The translations under genes and the position numbers were made by a program. DNA of 64,000 nt from Raphanus sativus (taxonomy: Eukaryota; Streptophyta; Magnoliopsida; Brassicales; Brassicaceae), in contig NC_079512.1 of assembly GCF_000801105.2 (NCBI RefSeq), forward strand, positions 2,852,263-2,916,262. Reading direction: 5' to 3'. This document shows positions 10,499-22,700 of this stretch, in pieces; positions within the stretch are counted from its first letter, which is position 1, and every line of letters starts with the position of its first letter. The notes under the pieces were generated by a model, which was not told the origin of the DNA, did no database searches, and saw only the letters and a list, made by a program, of their open reading frames with translations.

Positions 10499-13191
10499 AT
10501 GACGTCGCTTGCCTCCGTGATTTCCCTTCTTCTCTCATTTTCTTTGGCCATTTTCTCCAATGCTGCGTCGTTCAAAAAACTTCCGCTGCCGGGAAAAAGG
10601 TCAGGCCCTGAAGCTTTCGCCTTTGATTCCACCGGAAAAGGTTTCTACACCGGAGTTTCCGGCGGTAAAATCTTAAGATATCTACCGGGGAAGGGTTTCG
10701 TCGATTTTGGCTATATCACAGTATCCTCGTAAGTTATCTATTCTTAACGAAAGAAAGATCACAGCTTTTGGTATTATTAAAGTGGATTAACATGACTCGT
10801 TTTTGCTATTATAGAGTAACATAGAAAAACCTAAAACCTTTTGTCAAAAAAAAAAACATAGAAAAACCTAGATACAAATGGCATCATAATTCTTGTCAAA
10901 TACGAATGTTAATGACTTTTGATTAGTAAATCCCGTAAGAAAGTAATTATTTTTTTCGTCTCACATGCAAAAAACGAGTTAAGGAAAAGATAAATTTGAG
11001 TATATGAAACGAGATAATTGACATTGATAAACTTCGTTGTGAAAATATGAATACCTCTACGGACTTGATACTGGTATATCATGTTATTTTTTTATCAATT
11101 AGAAATGACTGCAACCTACTTTCTTTCGGGGTCGGCAACTGCAGTTTGCAGCAACCTACTTTTAAATTCATCAAATGAAAATCATTTAGTGTTCCCTTTT
11201 ACCTCAAACCTTCTGCTTAATAAATGGATTCAGATTTGGTCAAACTAATGGTCAAATATTTCTAAACATTGCGTCGTTAAGTCTACATATTTTCATATTG
11301 TTTTGTTTTGTTTAATGTTTGAGTTTTAATGTTGAAACTGCTGCAAACTCTTAATTGATAAACTTTAAGAAAATGTAGCAATATTGATATTGTTACGGAA
11401 TATTTTCTTTTGTAATCAGTTTATTTTTTGTCACACTATAACAATATTTTTGTAGTGTAGTACGGATATAGATCAAGACTTTCTGATCAACAAATCTTTT
11501 ATGAAACGAAAAAGGAGTAGAGAACGTTAATTTTCATTCCATAAATGTAGCTAGTGACGTTGACAATGTGGGTAATCACGTTACTTGATTGCTGACTATG
11601 GGTAATTAGTCTTCTCTCATTTATTGTACACGTTACGCGCCTCGACGTAAAAGTCAAATTAACATTCCATAGTCATGATATTATTTTTTTGTAACATCAA
11701 ATTAGATTTTGTCTTGCTTTATTTTATTTACTTTTTTCTAAAAGTTGACATAATTTATTTTAGAAAGTCGCAATGGTGCGATGGAGCACTTGGAATAACT
11801 TATATGAGTAAATGCGGCCGGCCGGCCGGAATAGCATTCAATAACAAAACAGGAGAGCTCTACGTAGCTGATGCTCCGTTGGGTCTCCACGTCATACCTC
11901 GTGGTGGTGGCTACGCCAAGAAGATAGCCGACAGTGTTGACGGCAAGCCCTTCTTGTTTCTCGATGGTCTCGACGTTGATCCCACTACCGGGGTCGTCTA
12001 CTTCACTTTCTTCAGCTCAAAATTTCGCCCTGGGTAAAGTTTCATTTTCCTTATACTTAAATAAATAATAAACTTAACAAATACTCTATAATAAAAATAA
12101 TCGTAACTGATATTTGTGTCCTTTTTTTTTTTGAAAAGAATTTGAGTCCTTTCTAGAAACAAAACATATCGTTTTATCAAATATATTCATCTTTTTGTTA
12201 TGACATACATAGAACCAATGTCATAAATAATGGTCTATGTGGTTTTAAACAAAATAATTTTCTAAAACTTTATTTTTTTAATATTGCATAAAACTTTTAT
12301 ATTTATCTTTTAAAATTCTTAAAACATAATTAAACCAAATGTATTTTGTAAGGGTATATGTTAAATAGATCGATGTTATACATTTTGCTTGAATCATGTT
12401 CATTTTTTAGTATATATTTTTAACTTAAAATTCAGAATATCATGTCCAAAGATAAGGACGGCAGACCTTTTCATGCATCTAGATTGCGAGTTCGAATTCT
12501 ACCGGGGAAAACTATAGCATAATGTTTCTGCAAATTTTAGATGTGTATGAGTCCTTACTTTCGACCCATTTCGGTGCGTGAGTCTACCTATAAATCACAT
12601 GAGATTTATTCCTGCGTTATCAAAAAAAATTAAAACTAATTTATCTTTCAGTAATCAATATGCTTTTTTTACTAAATCTATTTACTATGTTTACTATTGG
12701 GTTATGCATTCAGCGACGTGTTGAAAGCAGTGGCATCAAAAGATGCTACTGGAAAACTCTTCAAGTACGATCCATCAAAAAAGGTTGTGACTGTATTGCT
12801 CGAAGGTCTAAGTGGCTCTGCCGGTTGTGCCGTTAGTTCAGACGGTTCGTTTGTGCTAGTTAGTCAGTTCACCAAGAGTAACATCAAGAGGTATTGGATC
12901 AAAGGACCTAAAGCTGGTTCTTCTGATGACTTCACTAATGCGGTTTCAAACCCTGACAATATCAAGAGGATCGGTTCTTCCGGAAACTTTTGGGTAGCTT
13001 CGGTAGTGAACACAGCCACTGGACCAACAAATCCGTCGGCTGTTAAAGTTAATTCTGATGGTAAAGTGCTTCAGACAGTTTCGGTGAAGGATAAATTTGG
13101 GGATACATTGGTCAGCGAGGTCAACGAATTCAAAGGAAAGCTTTATGTCGGAACCCTGTTTAGTCCTTATGCCGGAATTATTGACATTTAA
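10499..13191 (+). CDS. Strictosidine synthase-like protein, copy 2
   Basis: Three exons: 10499-10728, 11764-12033, 12714-13191, giving 325 residues. Intron phases are identical to those of copy 1, so the two are tandem duplicates. The start was chosen at the signal peptide (MTSLASVISLLL...) just after a TATA box, not at the upstream in-frame methionines. The same propeller signatures are present: KRSGPEAFAFD, FYTGVSGGKI, KCGRPAGIAF, LYVADAPLGLH, LDGLDVDPTTGVVYFT, GSAGCAVSSDGSFVLV and NPDNIKRIGSSGNFWVA. Both introns are larger than in copy 1 (1,035 and 680 bases). Intron 1 holds a microinsertion at 10819-10870 and intron 2 a SINE-like element. The exact biochemical role is unknown; see copy 1 for the family caveat. 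Confidence 0.92.
10819..10870. repeat. Poly(A)-tail microinsertion flanked by 15-bp direct repeats (intron 1 of SSL copy 2)
   Basis: ACATAGAAAAACCTA occurs at 10819-10833 and 10856-10870. The 22 bases between read AAACCTTTTGTC followed by A10, a tail-only retrotranscript pattern. Confidence 0.75.
12116..12153. repeat. Possible poly(A)-tail microinsertion with imperfect direct repeats
   Basis: TGTGTCCTT near 12116 and TGAGTCCTT near 12144 flank a T-run followed by GAAAAGAATT. The pattern is like the better examples but the repeat has a mismatch. Confidence 0.35.
12446..12632 (+). mobile_element. SINE-like tRNA-derived element in intron 2 of SSL copy 2
   Basis: GTTCGAATTC at 12490-12499 fits the RNA polymerase III B box (GWTCRANNC). 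A weak A-box-like stretch lies about 35 bases upstream. The segment ends near 12632 in GTTATC followed by an A8 run, as expected for a tRNA-derived SINE tail. Clear flanking duplications were not found, so both ends are approximate. Confidence 0.5.
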
Positions 13192-14482
13192 ACTAATTTA
13201 TGTAAGATTAGTTTGATCAGATGGTAATAAAAAATATGAAGTTTTTGATTCTTCCATTCCATCACAACTACAGATCTTTTATAGAAAAGCACAAGCTAAG
13301 CTATAGATGAGTTCTCTGAATGTTTCAACCATTTATTGATAACATTGCACAATGCCTTGGCACAGTAAGGTGGCTTCCCGTTCAATTCCAAAAAGTACCT
13401 GATGACTAAATATGATCTGGAAATGATATTTTAACTAAATATACTTTATGAACTATACATTTTATACTTTACTATTATTAAAAATGCTTAACCTTTTAGT
13501 TTGATTTTTATCTTTACTATTCAATATATACATAATTCGAATACCCAAACTAATATCAAATTCTTATGTTTAAGATTATTTAATTAATTTTCAATTTATA
13601 TTTTATACATATTTTTATATAAATCACTTAGACTTTAAAAATATTTTAATTATTTTATATAAATATAGATAGCACCTTCATGAATTTTCAAATTTATATT
13701 GATTATGTTCCTTTATGCAATTGCGTATTGATCAACACTTTAGTTTTTTCTGATTATATTTGTAAAAAAACAAAAATATACAAATAATTATGAAAATATA
13801 TTTACATATTTTAGATGAAGAACCAAAAATGAGTAAAAATAATCTTATTTCCTTTAACTAGATAAAAATAGTTTAAGTTTATTTAAAAGAATATATCTAA
13901 TTCAATATACCCAAAAGATTATCATTATATTCATTTATGTATTTTTATCAACTCTTTAGTTTATTTTTCATTTGATTCTCAAAAAACAATTATATTAATA
14001 TATTTACAAATCTAAGACAACAACCAAAATACATAAAAATAACAAAATTATAATATATTCGAACAATAACCAAGTAGGTCACATTTTTAATTAAAAATTA
14101 TAATAAAATTTAGTTATTATAATGTATTTACTTTGTTAATATTTATATCCGTACATGAGTTTGAAATAATTATAGAATACACGGTAGAATACAGCCTGAA
14201 CCAAATAAATCTCATCTAAATCTATGGCTCATCTGAGTTTTTCGGATAAAATTACAAGACTCTAAGTACAAGACTTTTTTTTTGTCAACAAGTACAAGAC
14301 TTATATTTTATATTTGTAAGTAAAAGTTTACTCGTACTTTGGAAATGGTAAGGAGATGATAATCCGTTAGCAGAAAATCCAATTATCCGAATTCCTATGA
14401 TCAACTAGTCAAAATTAATAAATATTTATTTGACTGCAAGAAATTGGTTTCCTTAATTGCGGAATGAAAAGATTTGATTTCC
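13192..14482. other. AT-rich gene-free stretch with one microinsertion
   Basis: No exon-like sequence is seen. The AAGTACAAGACTT direct repeat at 14264-14302 is listed separately. Confidence 0.5.
14264..14302. repeat. Poly(A)-tail microinsertion flanked by 13-bp direct repeats
   Basis: AAGTACAAGACTT occurs at 14264-14276 and 14290-14302. The 13 bases between are, on the minus strand, GTTGAC followed by A7. Confidence 0.75.
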
Positions 14483-15769
14483 TTATGATTGATTGTTCCT
14501 TTCAAATAATACAAACAGAGACATTGGTAAAGAGCTGTGAATCGAAGTGTCGTGGTTATCTCTCTCTGTCCAGTCGAGAGAAGATACAAAATCGCTACTG
14601 ATGACGCTCTCACTCTGGTCCATAAACATCGCGTCGACACGTACATCAGAATCTTCGTCCATATTAAACCAGCGGTCAGGTATACCTCTGATCTCAATCT
14701 TTCTCATATCATTGTTTTGAATATCATAAGAGAGAATGTGAAAAGGAAAAACAAAATTCTTTGGTATCAGGAGAACCTTGCCGTTTTGAGTTGTACCTTT
14801 TACATGGAATGTAATGGTATTGACTAGATGCTGTTGTGAAGGCTGCACAACCAGATTCTTGCACGACCATTTGTTGCTCCCGGCATCTTCCACAGACCAT
14901 AAAGCCACGACACCCTTTTCTTTAAGATTTGTTTGGTCAAAAAGAGTTGCTTTCCCACCATACTCCAAAATACCCACATTCTGAAACCTTTCAAGCAGCT
15001 GGTCGCCGTCCCTGGGAGGTACTTGGATCATGTTGAACTCTTCAGACTTAACGTCGAAACTCACAAACACATACTCAAACGGACCAAGCAAAGCCATGTA
15101 GTATATAACCCCATCGATACAAAGTCCTTCTATTTTGCAAGGCACGTGAGGACGACGACAAAAGTCCGGTGAAGTTAGAGAAGCCTTTTTCCAGGAACCT
15201 CGTCCACCTTCTAGTACAAATACCCAATTCTCTGAACTTATCACTTCCATATTCTGTTTAAGGTGTACGCTAATCGAGGAGATAACTTTGTACTTGTGGT
15301 TAAGAGCGTCGTATCCGAAATAGTAGCTGACGATTTTTTTTCCTCCTGGAGGTTCGGTCATGTGGTTGGAGCTTTTGAAGGGTAAGGTGACAAGTTGTCT
15401 GGTGGCAGGGTTATAGATCCGAGGCTTTCTCCAATATACGTAGCACATGAAGCCACCGAGATTTTGCAAGATGTGGCTTCCCATCCGTGGGGTGGTCAGA
15501 TCGTGGTCAACTAAAAGGGCAGTTGGAGTAGTAGTAGCGTCTTGAGGAGCCAATGAGAGTATTTCAGTGTCAAGGTAGTTGTTTAGATCCCATAAACACA
15601 TGTAAAGACGAGGGGAAGGGACTGTAAGGAAACGGTGGGTGAAATATGGTGAGCTGATGAGCGTTAGCCAGAGCTTTGAGACACACATGAATCTCATTAG
15701 GGATTTCACAGGCAGTCTCGTGAGAATCTCCTCCGTCACTAAATGCATAGGAAGCTCCGTAAAGTCCAT
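14483..15769 (-). CDS. F-box protein with F-box-associated (FBA type 3) domain
   Basis: A single exon of 428 residues. The F-box lies at about residues 4-50 (LPMHLVTEEILTRLPVKSLMRF, then VSKLWLTLISSPYF), the part that binds SKP1/ASK proteins in SCF ubiquitin ligases. An F-box-associated beta-rich domain follows, with the usual landmarks: YNPATRQLVTLP at about 115-127, FGYDALNHKYKVI at about 150, FDVKSEEF and SVEDAGSNKWSCKNLV. Length and single-exon structure are normal for this very large Brassicaceae family. The substrate cannot be inferred. It is intact and sits where the Arabidopsis block has no such gene, in line with the rapid turnover of this family. Confidence 0.88.
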   Translation of the reverse strand: MDFTELPMHLVTEEILTRLPVKSLMRFMCVSKLWLTLISSPYFTHRFLTVPSPRLYMCLWDLNNYLDTEILSLAPQDATTTPTALLVDHDLTTPRMGSHILQNLGGFMCYVYWRKPRIYNPATRQLVTLPFKSSNHMTEPPGGKKIVSYYFGYDALNHKYKVISSISVHLKQNMEVISSENWVFVLEGGRGSWKKASLTSPDFCRRPHVPCKIEGLCIDGVIYYMALLGPFEYVFVSFDVKSEEFNMIQVPPRDGDQLLERFQNVGILEYGGKATLFDQTNLKEKGVVALWSVEDAGSNKWSCKNLVVQPSQQHLVNTITFHVKGTTQNGKVLLIPKNFVFPFHILSYDIQNNDMRKIEIRGIPDRWFNMDEDSDVRVDAMFMDQSESVISSDFVSSLDWTERDNHDTSIHSSLPMSLFVLFERNNQS

Positions 15770-16797
15770 AATAGCTCAATGTTGGAGAGAAAGCAATAGT
15801 TACGATTTATGGTTTAGTGTGGTATTTATGGAGGTGATTCATCTTTTATTTGGTTAATTTTCCTTTATTTTAATTTCCTTTTGACTCTTTATTTCCTTTT
15901 TGACTCTTTATTTCCTTTTTAGCAGTTTGGTCAATAGACTCGCATACTCTGCTTTCGATCAGTAGACTTATTTCCTTTTTTAGCAGTTTGATCAATAAAC
16001 CTTTCCTTGAAAACAATTTATTTCAAGAAACTTAGCCTGCTTGGCGGACATTCAAGGAATCGACGGGTGAGTTAGTTTCTAATTTCTATCATCGTGATGT
16101 TGAGTGTTTGTTCTCTATTTTTGTTTGTTTATCGAACTGTTTTGTATTTTCTTTATGTGAAACGGCATGACCAGCAGACTACATCTGAGTGATGTCCTAT
16201 GACTAATAAAGAGCCGTATGCACTTGTCAAACTTATTTTTGTGCCCATGATATGGTCATAGTGCTCTTCATTCTTACCTATTTCACATAAGCTGTTAAAC
16301 GGACCAGATTTTCTTAGGATCGATTATCGATATCTTTTGATCATACCTTTTCTATATCTTGCACATATGTTATATGTACAAAATTTAGCTTTTACACCGT
16401 CCAAAATACATATGAATAAGAATAATAATAAGACAATAAAATTCTATATAGGACCCTAGGCCCGGCCCGCGATGTAAGTAACAGAAGCGGCCGCTTAAAG
16501 CCCAAATACTTTCCAAGTCTCAAGCTAAGGCGTAGCGTAAGTGCCTTCCGTTTAGTTTTTTTGTAAAATTTGCATTTGCATACACTGGCTACATGTTTTC
16601 AAAAGGACAGAAAAGATTTAGAGATTTATGGGCTTTTAATATATTTACTTACAATTCTAAAATGTAATAGTTTTTCAACGTATTGTATTCTTCAAAGAAT
16701 GTAAATACTTCAAATCAATGTTAAAGTAAAATTTACTAAAAGAACTGATGATTATTTTCATTTCATGGTCAAATATAGAGTGAGGTTTTTTGGGTCA

Positions 16798-16844
16798 AAA
16801 ACAGTTAGATTGCAAAGCCGTCAAAAAAACAGTTAGATTGCAAA
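16798..16844. repeat. Poly(A)-tail microinsertion flanked by 18-bp direct repeats
   Basis: AAACAGTTAGATTGCAAA occurs at 16798-16815 and 16827-16844. The 11 bases between read GCCGTC followed by A5, and the A-run joins the second repeat. Confidence 0.7.
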
Positions 16845-18596
16845 TAACAATTAGATGTTACACAAGAACAATAATATGCAATGCGCCGAATCACAACTTT
16901 AAAACTTAGATTTGGTTTTTATAGTTGTGCGAAAACATTTTATTAAATTCATTTAAATAATATTATCATAAAAAAATATATTAAATGACACAACATGAAC
17001 TTAAAAATATAGTAAATTAAATAACACCAATAAAGTATTTTGAACTAGAACAACTACAACTACCTACTCTAGTCATCTCTCGTCTTCCATCCGACTCTCA
17101 TTGACCGCCGCGAAAATATCTTCAACCCTTATCTCTTTTTCGAAAAAAAACTAGGACAAAAAAAAAAAATTACAAACTAGAATATTACGTGTTCTTAAAC
17201 TTACAACTACCAGAATACACTTGTCTTAGAGTAGGGCATTGAATAAGCATTGACGGCCAGTATGCTGTCCCGTGTACGAGAGCAGCCGTTTTCCTTTTCC
17301 TTTCTTTTTAAATATATTTAATAATTTGAAAATCGTTGATAAAGTTATACTAGGAATCTAGGATACTTCCTTTTGGGTCAAAAAGGTCAAATACTTCTTT
17401 TTGGGTCAAAAAGGTCAAATACTTTTAATGTGTTTTTCTTATAATCTTACACTATTATGACTATGCATGATTAGCGTACAAATTAAGTTAACGTGAAGAA
17501 GCTTAAATTAACAGATTTGATATTTAACAAACTAATTAATTAATCAATGTTGAACTATCAGAATTGCCAGTTAGTATATTTTTATTAGAAATTTTATTTA
17601 TGAAAAGGTTCACAGCTCAAATAGTGAGAAAACTGTCAAATGATTTATTATTATTTAATGAATCTATACAGTTCATATTATGTATGTCAGTGTACAGTGT
17701 ACGTAATATGACTTTTTTGAGAAAAGTAGTGGATATAGACTTACTCATCAATTGGATTCATATATTACATATTTAATTTTGTAATTAATTAATTGATACT
17801 CACCAATGTTCACATGCAATGTACATGGGTTCAGTTTTTCTTTTAATGTGAGATAGTGCATGCTTTGTCGTTGAAACGAAAATTACAAAGTTAAATGAAC
17901 ATCATTATCGGAATTTAAGGGATATATGATCTTTGTGAATTGTAATACTTTGGAAAATGTGCGTGTGCTAGTTGCTAGTCGTTCATATATTAATAATTGA
18001 GATAATAATTTAGATAACTTGTTTTTTCAGTCTTATTTCATGTTTAACTCCAAAAACCGAACAAATAGCATAATTATTTCAAAAATAGAATTACGTTTAC
18101 CACTTTTATACGTTAAAGATGTTATCATCATACTTAATATTTTTTCATAATATAAGAACAAACGTGTATTATTTCACAAAAGGTTTGAGATAAATCATTT
18201 CTGAGTTTGTGTGTTTGCCAATTCCCCATTCTAATATACAGTAACCACACACAAAAGGTGACCACTTTTGGTCATATGTTTCGCTGCCTAGTTCACGAGT
18301 TGGGTCCACTAATTGTTCAATTATTCAGCATCTACAAATGATTTTCACTTTTCTTCCCACGCTTTTCTTAATAGTAAGTAGTTTTATTTCGTTAGTTTAA
18401 ACTTACAAAATGATATGTTTGAAATAATAAATTATAATAAGACTAAAATGTAAGGAGAATTATTTTGTAAGTTACAAAATTTGCTCAACGTTCTAAAAGG
18501 AACATTAATATAGGCCTAATACTTGAGGAAAAAACGTTGATCATATTGTTACGCTGCATAACAAAGAACAAAACAATTGCTTTAAGGTGTTTTGAA

Positions 18597-18690
18597 TCTT
18601 ACATATAATCAATCACATGACTCATATTATAAGGTCAAATATAAAAGAAATATTATGTTTTTAATCTTACATATAATCAATCACATGACT
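18597..18690. repeat. 27-bp direct repeat around a short AT-rich spacer
   Basis: AATCTTACATATAATCAATC plus CACATGACT occurs at about 18596 and again at about 18663. The spacer has no poly(A) tract. Confidence 0.6.
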
Positions 18691-18693
18691 AGC

Positions 18694-18753
18694 TACGTGA
18701 ATACATGCTTTTTTTTTTTGAACAAGTGAAGGCCCACCATACGTGAATACATG
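18694..18753. repeat. Poly(A)-tail microinsertion flanked by 14-bp direct repeats
   Basis: TACGTGAATACATG occurs at 18694-18707 and 18740-18753. The 32 bases between are, on the minus strand, a GGTGGGCCTTCACTTGTTC stretch followed by an A-run. This is the longest non-tail sequence among these insertions and so the best handle on the source transcript. Confidence 0.75.
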
Positions 18754-19393
18754 TTAACATGCAAATAGTAGAATTAGAAGAAAAAAAACAACTGATAAAT
18801 GAGATTACAGAACAAATTATCCGTAGGCTTTACGAGACAACTGCCCTTTCTTTGAAAAGTGATTTAGAGGGACCTGATACGGTGTCGTCTTTTGCAAAGG
18901 AGATGCCCAGAAGATACGTTTTAGTTTCCAAAAAGAATGTTGAACCAAGAAAAGGCCCACCATATCATTCTCCTAAACATTATACACTACAAAATATATA
19001 TGTATGGTACAAGCACTGTAGTGTTTATGCAGGTGATTTTTGTTTTTCGTTAGGTAGCTACTCAAATACTTTGATAATGTGTTTATTTCTTAATATTACA
19101 TTATATATTACATGAGTCCATGACTACGAAAAGTAAACACAGCACAATTCACATGCAAATTAATCTTCATAAACTAACTCTTACTAAATTATTATGTGTT
19201 TAACAAAAAAGTATTTGTTTGAATTAGGAGTGATATAAAGTAATAAAAGTCAATACTAAAGAATGATACACATCAGTAGCATTTATTAAAACTGCAAGTC
19301 GTCCTACTTCTGAAAACCATCATAAGCGTAGACCCCACAAAAAGATTTTGTATCGATTTTATTTGCACATAATCTTTTGGGTTTCTTAAGAAC

Positions 19394-19401
19394 TTTATAT
19401 A
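19394..19401 (+). promoter_or_regulatory. TATA-like box upstream of the interrupted leader of the lysine-rich small gene
   Basis: TTTATATA precedes a CT-rich leader (about 19420-19467) that continues, after the Copia insertion, at 24217-24251 just before the ATG at 24252. Without the element the TATA-to-ATG distance would be about 110 bases. Confidence 0.4.
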
Positions 19402-19467
19402 TCCTCACTATCGGTTTAGCTCTCTCTACTCTCTATCTCTCTCTTTCGACTCGTCTTGTGTCTCCTC

Positions 19468-19750
19468 TATAGAACTCAAGAACTCAAGAACACAAGTATA
19501 AGAAACAAGGTTTCTTATTCACCACTTTCAATAGCTTAGAAAATCACTCAAAGCTAAGCTCTCAAACAATCACACAATCCGTGATTATTCCTTACAACTT
19601 ACAATGCTTTATATAGGCTAAGACAACTTCCTAAACCTACTAAAGATAACACTTACAATATTTCCTAATCCCATTACATGATAGACTTTCATAACAACAT
19701 TAGGATTAGGATAGCTTATATCTTAAGCTAATCTTTCAAGCTTATCAACA
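19468..19750 (-). repeat. 3' LTR of Copia element 1
   Basis: 283 bp, same sequence as 23929-24211. The last residues and stop codon of the polyprotein (19723) are encoded inside this LTR. Confidence 0.93.
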
Positions 19751-22700
19751 TTCTCCCTCTTAAGCTTGACATATTCTTCACATACCACTTGCACTCCAAT
19801 CAACTCTCTTAACTCCTTGAACCGAACTCGACTAAGAGACTTAGTGAGAATGTCGGCTCTCTGCTCATTGCCTGAAACATACTCTACTTCTATTTGCTCG
19901 TTTTCAATGCACTCTCTAATAAAATGAAACCTTCGGTGGATGTGCTTACTTCGACCATGGAACACCGGATTTTTAGATAAGGCAATTGCGGATTTGTTGT
20001 CTACTCGTAACACAACCTTCGTGCATTCATCTCCCATAACCTCACTTAAGAGTTCTTGGAGCCAGATAGCCTGTTTAGCAGCTTCAGTAGCAGCCATAAA
20101 CTCTGCTTCACAAGAACTCAACGCCACAATCTCTTGCTTCTGAGAACACCACGTTATAGGGCTGTTTCCGAAATAAAAAATGTGCCCTGTTGTGCTCTTG
20201 CCATCATCAACATCCACGTTATGAGAACTATCACTAAAACCAATCAGTTTCTGTTCTTCTTGTTTCGCAAAACATAGACCAAGAGAAGTAGACCCTTTCA
20301 AGTATCTTAGTACGACTTTAAGTGCGGCTCCATGAGACTCCTTAGGCTCTTTCATGTATCTGCTCAACACTCCCACTGCATATGATAGATCTGGCCTCGT
20401 GTGTAGCAGATATCTGAGACAGCCGATGGTTCTTCTATACTCTGTTTCATCAATAGTTTTCTCCTCTGGTGACTTTCCAAGCTTCGTGTTTACTTCCATC
20501 GGTATGAGAGTAGAGTTGCAGTTCTGCATTCCAACTTCTTCGAGTATCTTCCTAGCATAGCCATCTTGAGACAGCACGATACCTTTGTTTGTTTGACAAA
20601 CCTCAATGCCTAGATAGTACGTTAGTCTTCCAAGATCGCTCATCTCGAACTTTAGTGCCATCTCATTCTTAAACACCTTGATCAATCGCATTGACGAACC
20701 TGTAACTAGTAAGTCATCGACATAGACACATACAAGTAGAAGATCATTCTTCTCTTGTTTTCGGTAAAGTGATGGCTCCTTGTAGCAACGAGTGAAACCA
20801 AGATCATGAAGGATTCGGTTCAGCTTGACATTCCATGCTCTCGGAGCTTGTTTAAGACCATACAACGCTTTATGCAATTTGTAAACCATATGCTCTTTTC
20901 CTTTGACTTCAAAACCTTCAGGCTGTGAAACGTACACTTCTTCTCTCAGTTCTCCATGTAAGAAAGCAGTCTTTACATCGAGATGATGAATCTCCCATTC
21001 TCTTGATGCAGCAATAGCAATAATCAAACGAATTGTCTCGATACGAGCTACCGGTGCGAAGACTTCATCATAGTCAATACCGTGTCTTTGAACATATCCT
21101 TTAGCTACTAGACGTGCTTTGAACTTGCTTATGCTTCCATCGGCATTCCTCTTAACCTTGAACACCCACTTGAGTCCAATGGCTTTAAATCCTTTCGGCA
21201 AATCAACTAGCTCCCATGTTCTGTTCTTCTCGATTGACTTTAGCTCCTCTACGCATGCATCTATCCATACTTTGTGTCTCTTTGCTTCGCTATAGTCCCA
21301 TGGTTCATTGTTAATAACCATGAGCAGTCTCTCACTCTCCACTTCCGCTATCAAGACATAATCCTCCAAATAAGTGGGCTTTGTGCTTACTCGGGTTGAT
21401 CTTCTCACGTTACCTTGCTCTGTTTCTGAAACAGAGTCGTCTTCTTCGTCCAGAACAGAGTTGTCTTCTTCGTCATCCAAAGCTTCCACTTCGACTACTT
21501 CATTCTCTCTTTCATCTCGTGTTTGATCGTAAATACCCTTTACTGGTATTAAGTCAAACGAACTCTGTTCTGGTCTTGCGTTATCTTTATCGTTCCAGTT
21601 CCATCGTTTTTCCTCGTCGAATTGCACATCACGACTCACAACTATTTTCTTGGTTAAAGGATCCAATAACCGGTACGCTTTAGAACCAGGTTCGGTTCCT
21701 AAGTGTACAAGGATCCTTGAACGGTCATCAAGCTTCTTTCTTCCAGCCACCTCTGTTCTTGCATAACAGACACAACCAAATACCTTAAGATGAGCAACAT
21801 TCGGTTTCTTGTTTCTTAAGGTTTCGTATGGAGTCTGTTCGTGCAAAGATCTAGTTGCAATCCGGTTAATCAAATATGTAGCGTGTCTAACAGCTTCTCC
21901 CCAAAACTCATTAGGTACTCCCATGTGTTTCAGAAGGCTTCTTGTCATCTCGAGCAAAGTACGATTTCGTCGCTCAACAACTCCGTTTTGTTGTGGAGAG
22001 TATGGTGCTGTCGTGTGTCTGTTAATCCCATGCTTCTTACAGTAGTTATCAAACTCGTGAGAGCAGAATTCACCTCCTCTGTCTGATCGGAAGACATTTA
22101 TTTTCATTTGAGTTTCTCGTTCTGCAGTTTCCTTGAAAGCTTTAAACTTCATAAAAGCTTCACTTTTCTCTGTGAGTAATATGGTCCACATGTATCTAGA
22201 GAAGTCGTCGATTAGTACGAACACGTATCGTTTCTGTCCTGCAGTCCGAGGAGTAATAGGGCCACATAGATCACCGTGCACTAGTTCAAGGGGTCTTGTT
22301 GCTCGAAAGGAAGTAGTCTGAGGAAAAGGTTTCCTTGATTGCTTCCCAAGCAAACACGACACACAAGTCTCATGTTTTACTGTTATATTCGGTAATCCAG
22401 TGACCAACTCTTTACTTATCATTCTCTTCATCGTCTCAGAGTTAACATGACCCATTCTAGCGTGCCATCTTGATGATTCATTAGATGTTTCAGCATGTAA
22501 GCAGTCAATCGTATCAGTCTGCAACACAACTTTGTAGAGTCGGTTCTTAGCTCTTGCCGTTTTGATGATCAATGCTCCTTTCTTATCCAGTAATGTCAAT
22601 ATATCGTCCTTCATCCTTATCTCGCACCCACTCTCTGTAGCTTGGCCTAAGCTAACAATGTTGCTTCTTAAACCAGGTATGTAATACACATTAGTCAGAG

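Larger units (their letters stand above)
15770..18690. other. Gene-free region with small tandem repeats and a stray TTM1 leader copy
   Basis: TTTATTTCCTTTTTGACTC-type units are repeated at about 15870-15990. A 28-bp unit (TACTTCnTTTTGGGTCAAAAAGGTCAAA) is duplicated at about 17365-17421. About 17065-17145 is a copy of the sequence upstream of the TTM1-like gene (see the repeat at 24879-25335). No coding region is supported. Confidence 0.5.

Noticed and set aside
18759..19115. Plus-strand open frame of 118 codons starting MQIVELEEKKQLINEITEQ
   Set aside because: Composition in the first half is protein-like, but no family is recognised, the second half becomes random-looking and there is no clear promoter or splice context.
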